Below, one piece after another: positions 14,221 through 16,536 of a stretch of DNA of 16,536 bases. The position numbers and the translations under genes are program-made. Source of the stretch: Polyrhizophydium stewartii. Taxonomy: Eukaryota; Chytridiomycota; Chytridiomycetes; Rhizophydiales. Positions within the stretch are counted from its first letter, which is position 1, and every line of letters starts with the position of its first letter. The notes beneath the pieces were generated by a model, which saw only the letters and a program-made list of their open reading frames with translations, was not told the DNA's origin and ran no database searches. The stretch covers positions 1-16,536 of the forward strand of contig JADGIZ010000298.1 in assembly GCA_027604665.1 (NCBI GenBank), in the 5' to 3' direction.

Positions 14221-16536
14221 ATGTTCGCGAAGCGCGGCACGGCCCTCAAGGCTGTCTCGAAGAAGCGGGCGTTCGACGACGACGACGACGAGGGCGACGG
14301 CGACAGAAGCGGCGCAAGTGGCAGTTTCCATGGATCCAGCGGTGACAAGGGCGAGCCGCAGACGGCGGGGCTGCCACCAGCGAAGCGGCCAGAGATGCTC
14401 GCCACCGAGCGTGCGGTCTCAGCGCCGACGGCCACTCCCATGCTGGCCGCGGCTCGGGGGGTGTCCGAGCCTGCCACAACCAGGCAGCTCGCCACCGCCA
14501 CGGTGACCGTCGCTGTTGGTGAGTCCGGGCAACACGAGGCGGCAGGCAGGCGTACTATTGGCGCCACCGAGTCGCCTCCCGACCAGGATGGCCTCGATCC
14601 GCTCGAGGCGTTCATGACGGCCATCCACACCGAGGCGGCCAAGGACCTCGGCACCGTGGCGGCGCACGCACCGCGGAGCGTGCAAGGTGCATCTGCGCAT
14701 CATGCCGCGTCTGAGGCGAGCCGGAAACATCTCGAGCTCGATGATACCGACGACAATATCGAGAGCTACGTCGACATGATGCACTCCAAGGGGGTCAAGA
14801 TCGGCGCCGGCAGCGGCGCCGGCGCCAGCCTCGATGCCGACAACGACGCCGACTCGGATCAAGAAGTTTATGCGGCCGCGCATGCTGCAGACAAGCGGCT
14901 CTGGGAAACATCTGCCAAACCCCCCGGGCCTGACCAAGGCGACGTCGAGCCACTTCCTCCCGTCGACCACTCGGCGATCGACTATCCCGAGTTCAACAAG
15001 GACTTTTACGAGAAACACCGCGACATTGCGGCTCTCACCGACGACCAAGTGGCCCAGATCCGCCGGGACATGCAGATCAATGTGCTTGGACGCGACGTTC
15101 CGCGGCCCTGTGTTTCGTTTGCGCACTTTGGGCTTGACGAGCCGCTCATGTCAGTGATCCGAAAGGCGGGATTCTCGGAACCCACGGGCATTCAGCGGCA
15201 GGCGATTCCAATCGCCATGAGCGGGCGCGACATGATTGGCGTCGCGCAGACGGGCAGCGGCAAGACGGCCGCGTTTGTGATCCCCATGATTGTTCATGTT
15301 ATGGACCAGCCCGAGCTCGAGCATGGTGACGGGCCGATTGCTCTTGTGCTGTCGCCCACGCGCGAGCTTGCACATCAGATATACGTCGAGGCAAAGAAGT
15401 TTGCTCGTGCGTACCGCGACCTGCGCGTCGGTCTCCTTCACGGCGGCGTCTCCAAGCATGAGCAATTCAAGGATATGCGTGCCGGCGTCGAGCTGCTGAT
15501 TGCGACGCCAGGCCGCCTGATTGACCTCGTGCGTATGAAGGGAACCAACTTGCGCCGCGTGACGTTTCTTGTGCTCGACGAGGCCGACGAGATGCTCAAG
15601 CGCGGCTTTGCTGGTCAGGTGCGCTCCATCTGCAACAACATCCGGCCAGACCGCCAGACTCTGTTCTTCAGCGCCACATTTCGACGCAACGTGGAATCAC
15701 TCGCGCTCGAGTTCTTGCGGAATCCTGTCCGCGTTTGGGTTGGTCAGATGAACGCGACCAATTCGGACGTCACGCAGATGCCGATTCTTTTGGACGACAA
15801 CTCGCAAAAGATTCGGTGGCTCGCAGAGTGCCTTCCCATGCTGCTCGATGACGGCTCAATCATCATCTTTGTTTTGCGCAAGACAACCGTGGACGAGCTG
15901 GCGGATCGACTACGAACGCTGCTCGGAATGGCGATCATCGAGCCACAGGCAGACGCAGGGATCGAGCAGCGAAAAGCCACGACGGCGGCGGCGGCCGCAG
16001 CAGCCGCAAAGAATGTCGCCATCCGCCCTGAGCTGGGTCTCCTCGGCACACTTCATGGTGACATGATGCAGGCTCATCGCGACCTTGTGATCCGCGAGTT
16101 CAAGCAGGGGCGGTCGCGCCTGCTGATATGCACGGACGTTGCCGCCCGCGGCCTTGACATCAAGTCCGTCAAAACAGTCATCAACTTTGAAGGTATGCCC
16201 ACAAGCCGCTGCCGAACGCACGGCTTTCTCGGCACGGAGCTGACTCTGGCACAGCCGCGCGCGACATGGACTCGTATGTGCACCGCATCGGCCGCACCGG
16301 CCGCGCCGGCGAAAAGGGCATCGCATACACGCTGATTCTCAGGAGCGAGCACCGCTTTGCGGGCCAGATGGTGCATGTGCTCGAGAGCAGCGGCAAGACG
16401 CCGAGCGAGGAGCTGGTAGAGATTGCGATGCAGAACCCGTCGTTCCGCAAGTCGCGCACAATGGCTGGGCGTGGCCGTGGCCGTGGCAGAGGGCGCGGGC
16501 GGCGGGCTGGCCTGGGCTGGGAAGACCGAGCTGCGT
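14221..16536 (+). CDS. DDX42: DEAD-box RNA helicase DDX42 (partial at 3' end)
   Basis: DDX42 is a nuclear ATP-dependent RNA helicase and annealing protein linked to U2 snRNP/SF3B. Exon 1 is 14221-16192; a 62-nt intron (16193-16254, with GCTGAC) is followed by exon 2, which runs off the window, leaving 751 residues visible. The N-terminus is low-complexity with an acidic run (AFDDDDDEGDGD). The DDX42 signatures DPLEAFM and PLPPVDHSAIDYPEFNKDFYEKH follow. Helicase motifs: Q motif (SFAHFGLDEPL...GIQRQ), I AQTGSGKT (K348), Ia PTRELA, Ib TPGR, II DEAD (453-456), III SAT (484-486), V ARGLD (642-646) and VI HRIGRTGRAG (from 667). Between LADRL and LHGDM there is about 37 residues more than in human DDX42, including eight alanines (589-596). 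After AMQNPSFRKSR comes an RG-repeat tail. The only intron falls inside helicase domain 2; most other genes here have more. Confidence 0.95.

Noticed and set aside
13589..14331. Overlapping minus-strand frames of 154-191 codons upstream of RPS5
   Set aside because: They are Arg/Pro/Ala-rich shadows of GC-rich promoter DNA. Only the [19 protein letters not shown] segment within one of them is real coding sequence (RPS5 exon 1).
1..16536. Mobile elements, tRNA or rRNA genes, CRISPR arrays, gene cassettes of a defence or biosynthetic system
   Set aside because: I saw no transposase, reverse transcriptase, terminal repeats, tRNA-like cloverleaf with A and B boxes, or regularly spaced repeats. 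All recognised genes are ordinary eukaryotic housekeeping genes.

Overview
This window is nuclear DNA of a GC-rich, compact, intron-dense eukaryote. Every gene is a eukaryotic housekeeping gene, almost all are split by short GT-AG introns, and there are no operons, Shine-Dalgarno sites or mobile elements. I place 11 protein genes with 41 introns, most of them 50-110 nt long. The usual donor is GTGCGT or GTGAGT, and a CTGAC or CTAAC branch-point motif usually lies 10-25 nt before the acceptor. The presence of DDX42 (absent from budding yeast), a Tctex1-type dynein light chain of the DYNLT2B kind, an Air1/Air2-type protein and ZW10 fits a protist or an early-diverging (zoosporic) fungus-like lineage. 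The sequence alone does not fix the taxon.

Layout. Positions 1-247 may hold the start of a minus-strand gene leaving the left edge (weak). NOG2, a ribosome-assembly GTPase, runs 3054-435 on the minus strand and is divergent from SPF27/BCAS2 (spliceosomal NineTeen complex, 3184-4133 +). SPF27 heads a tight head-to-tail series on the plus strand: a small TPR protein (4215-4851), guanylate kinase (4995-5880) and an IQ-motif protein (5928-6597). The IQ gene converges on and overlaps NDUFAF1/CIA30 (7506-6428 -), a mitochondrial complex I assembly factor. NDUFAF1 is divergent from an Air1/2-like five-zinc-knuckle protein (7732-8967 +), which is followed by DYNLT2B (9080-9860 +). DYNLT2B converges with ZW10 (12623-9854 -), and the two coding regions overlap by 7 bp. 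RPS5/uS7 (13715-12804 -) and DDX42 (14221 to the right edge, +) diverge from a 505-bp intergenic region, the longest in the window.

How the genes relate. Many act in RNA and ribosome biology: NOG2 in 60S maturation, RPS5 in the 40S subunit, SPF27 and DDX42 in splicing, and the Air-like protein in nuclear RNA surveillance. The others serve nucleotide metabolism (GUK), respiration (NDUFAF1), intraflagellar or dynein transport (DYNLT2B) and membrane tethering or the kinetochore (ZW10). They look like ordinary neighbours, not one pathway cluster.

The most interesting points are a 5-nt microexon in RPS5, a C-terminal CaaX box on guanylate kinase, a NOG2 intron with three strong hairpins that may encode an H/ACA-like RNA, a 16-bp motif shared by two divergent promoters at matching distances, two stop-free introns of length 3n with an unusual GTTGG donor, and two tail-to-tail antisense overlaps. 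I found no undescribed multi-gene system. All exon coordinates come from reading frames, splice motifs and remembered family conservation, not from transcripts.
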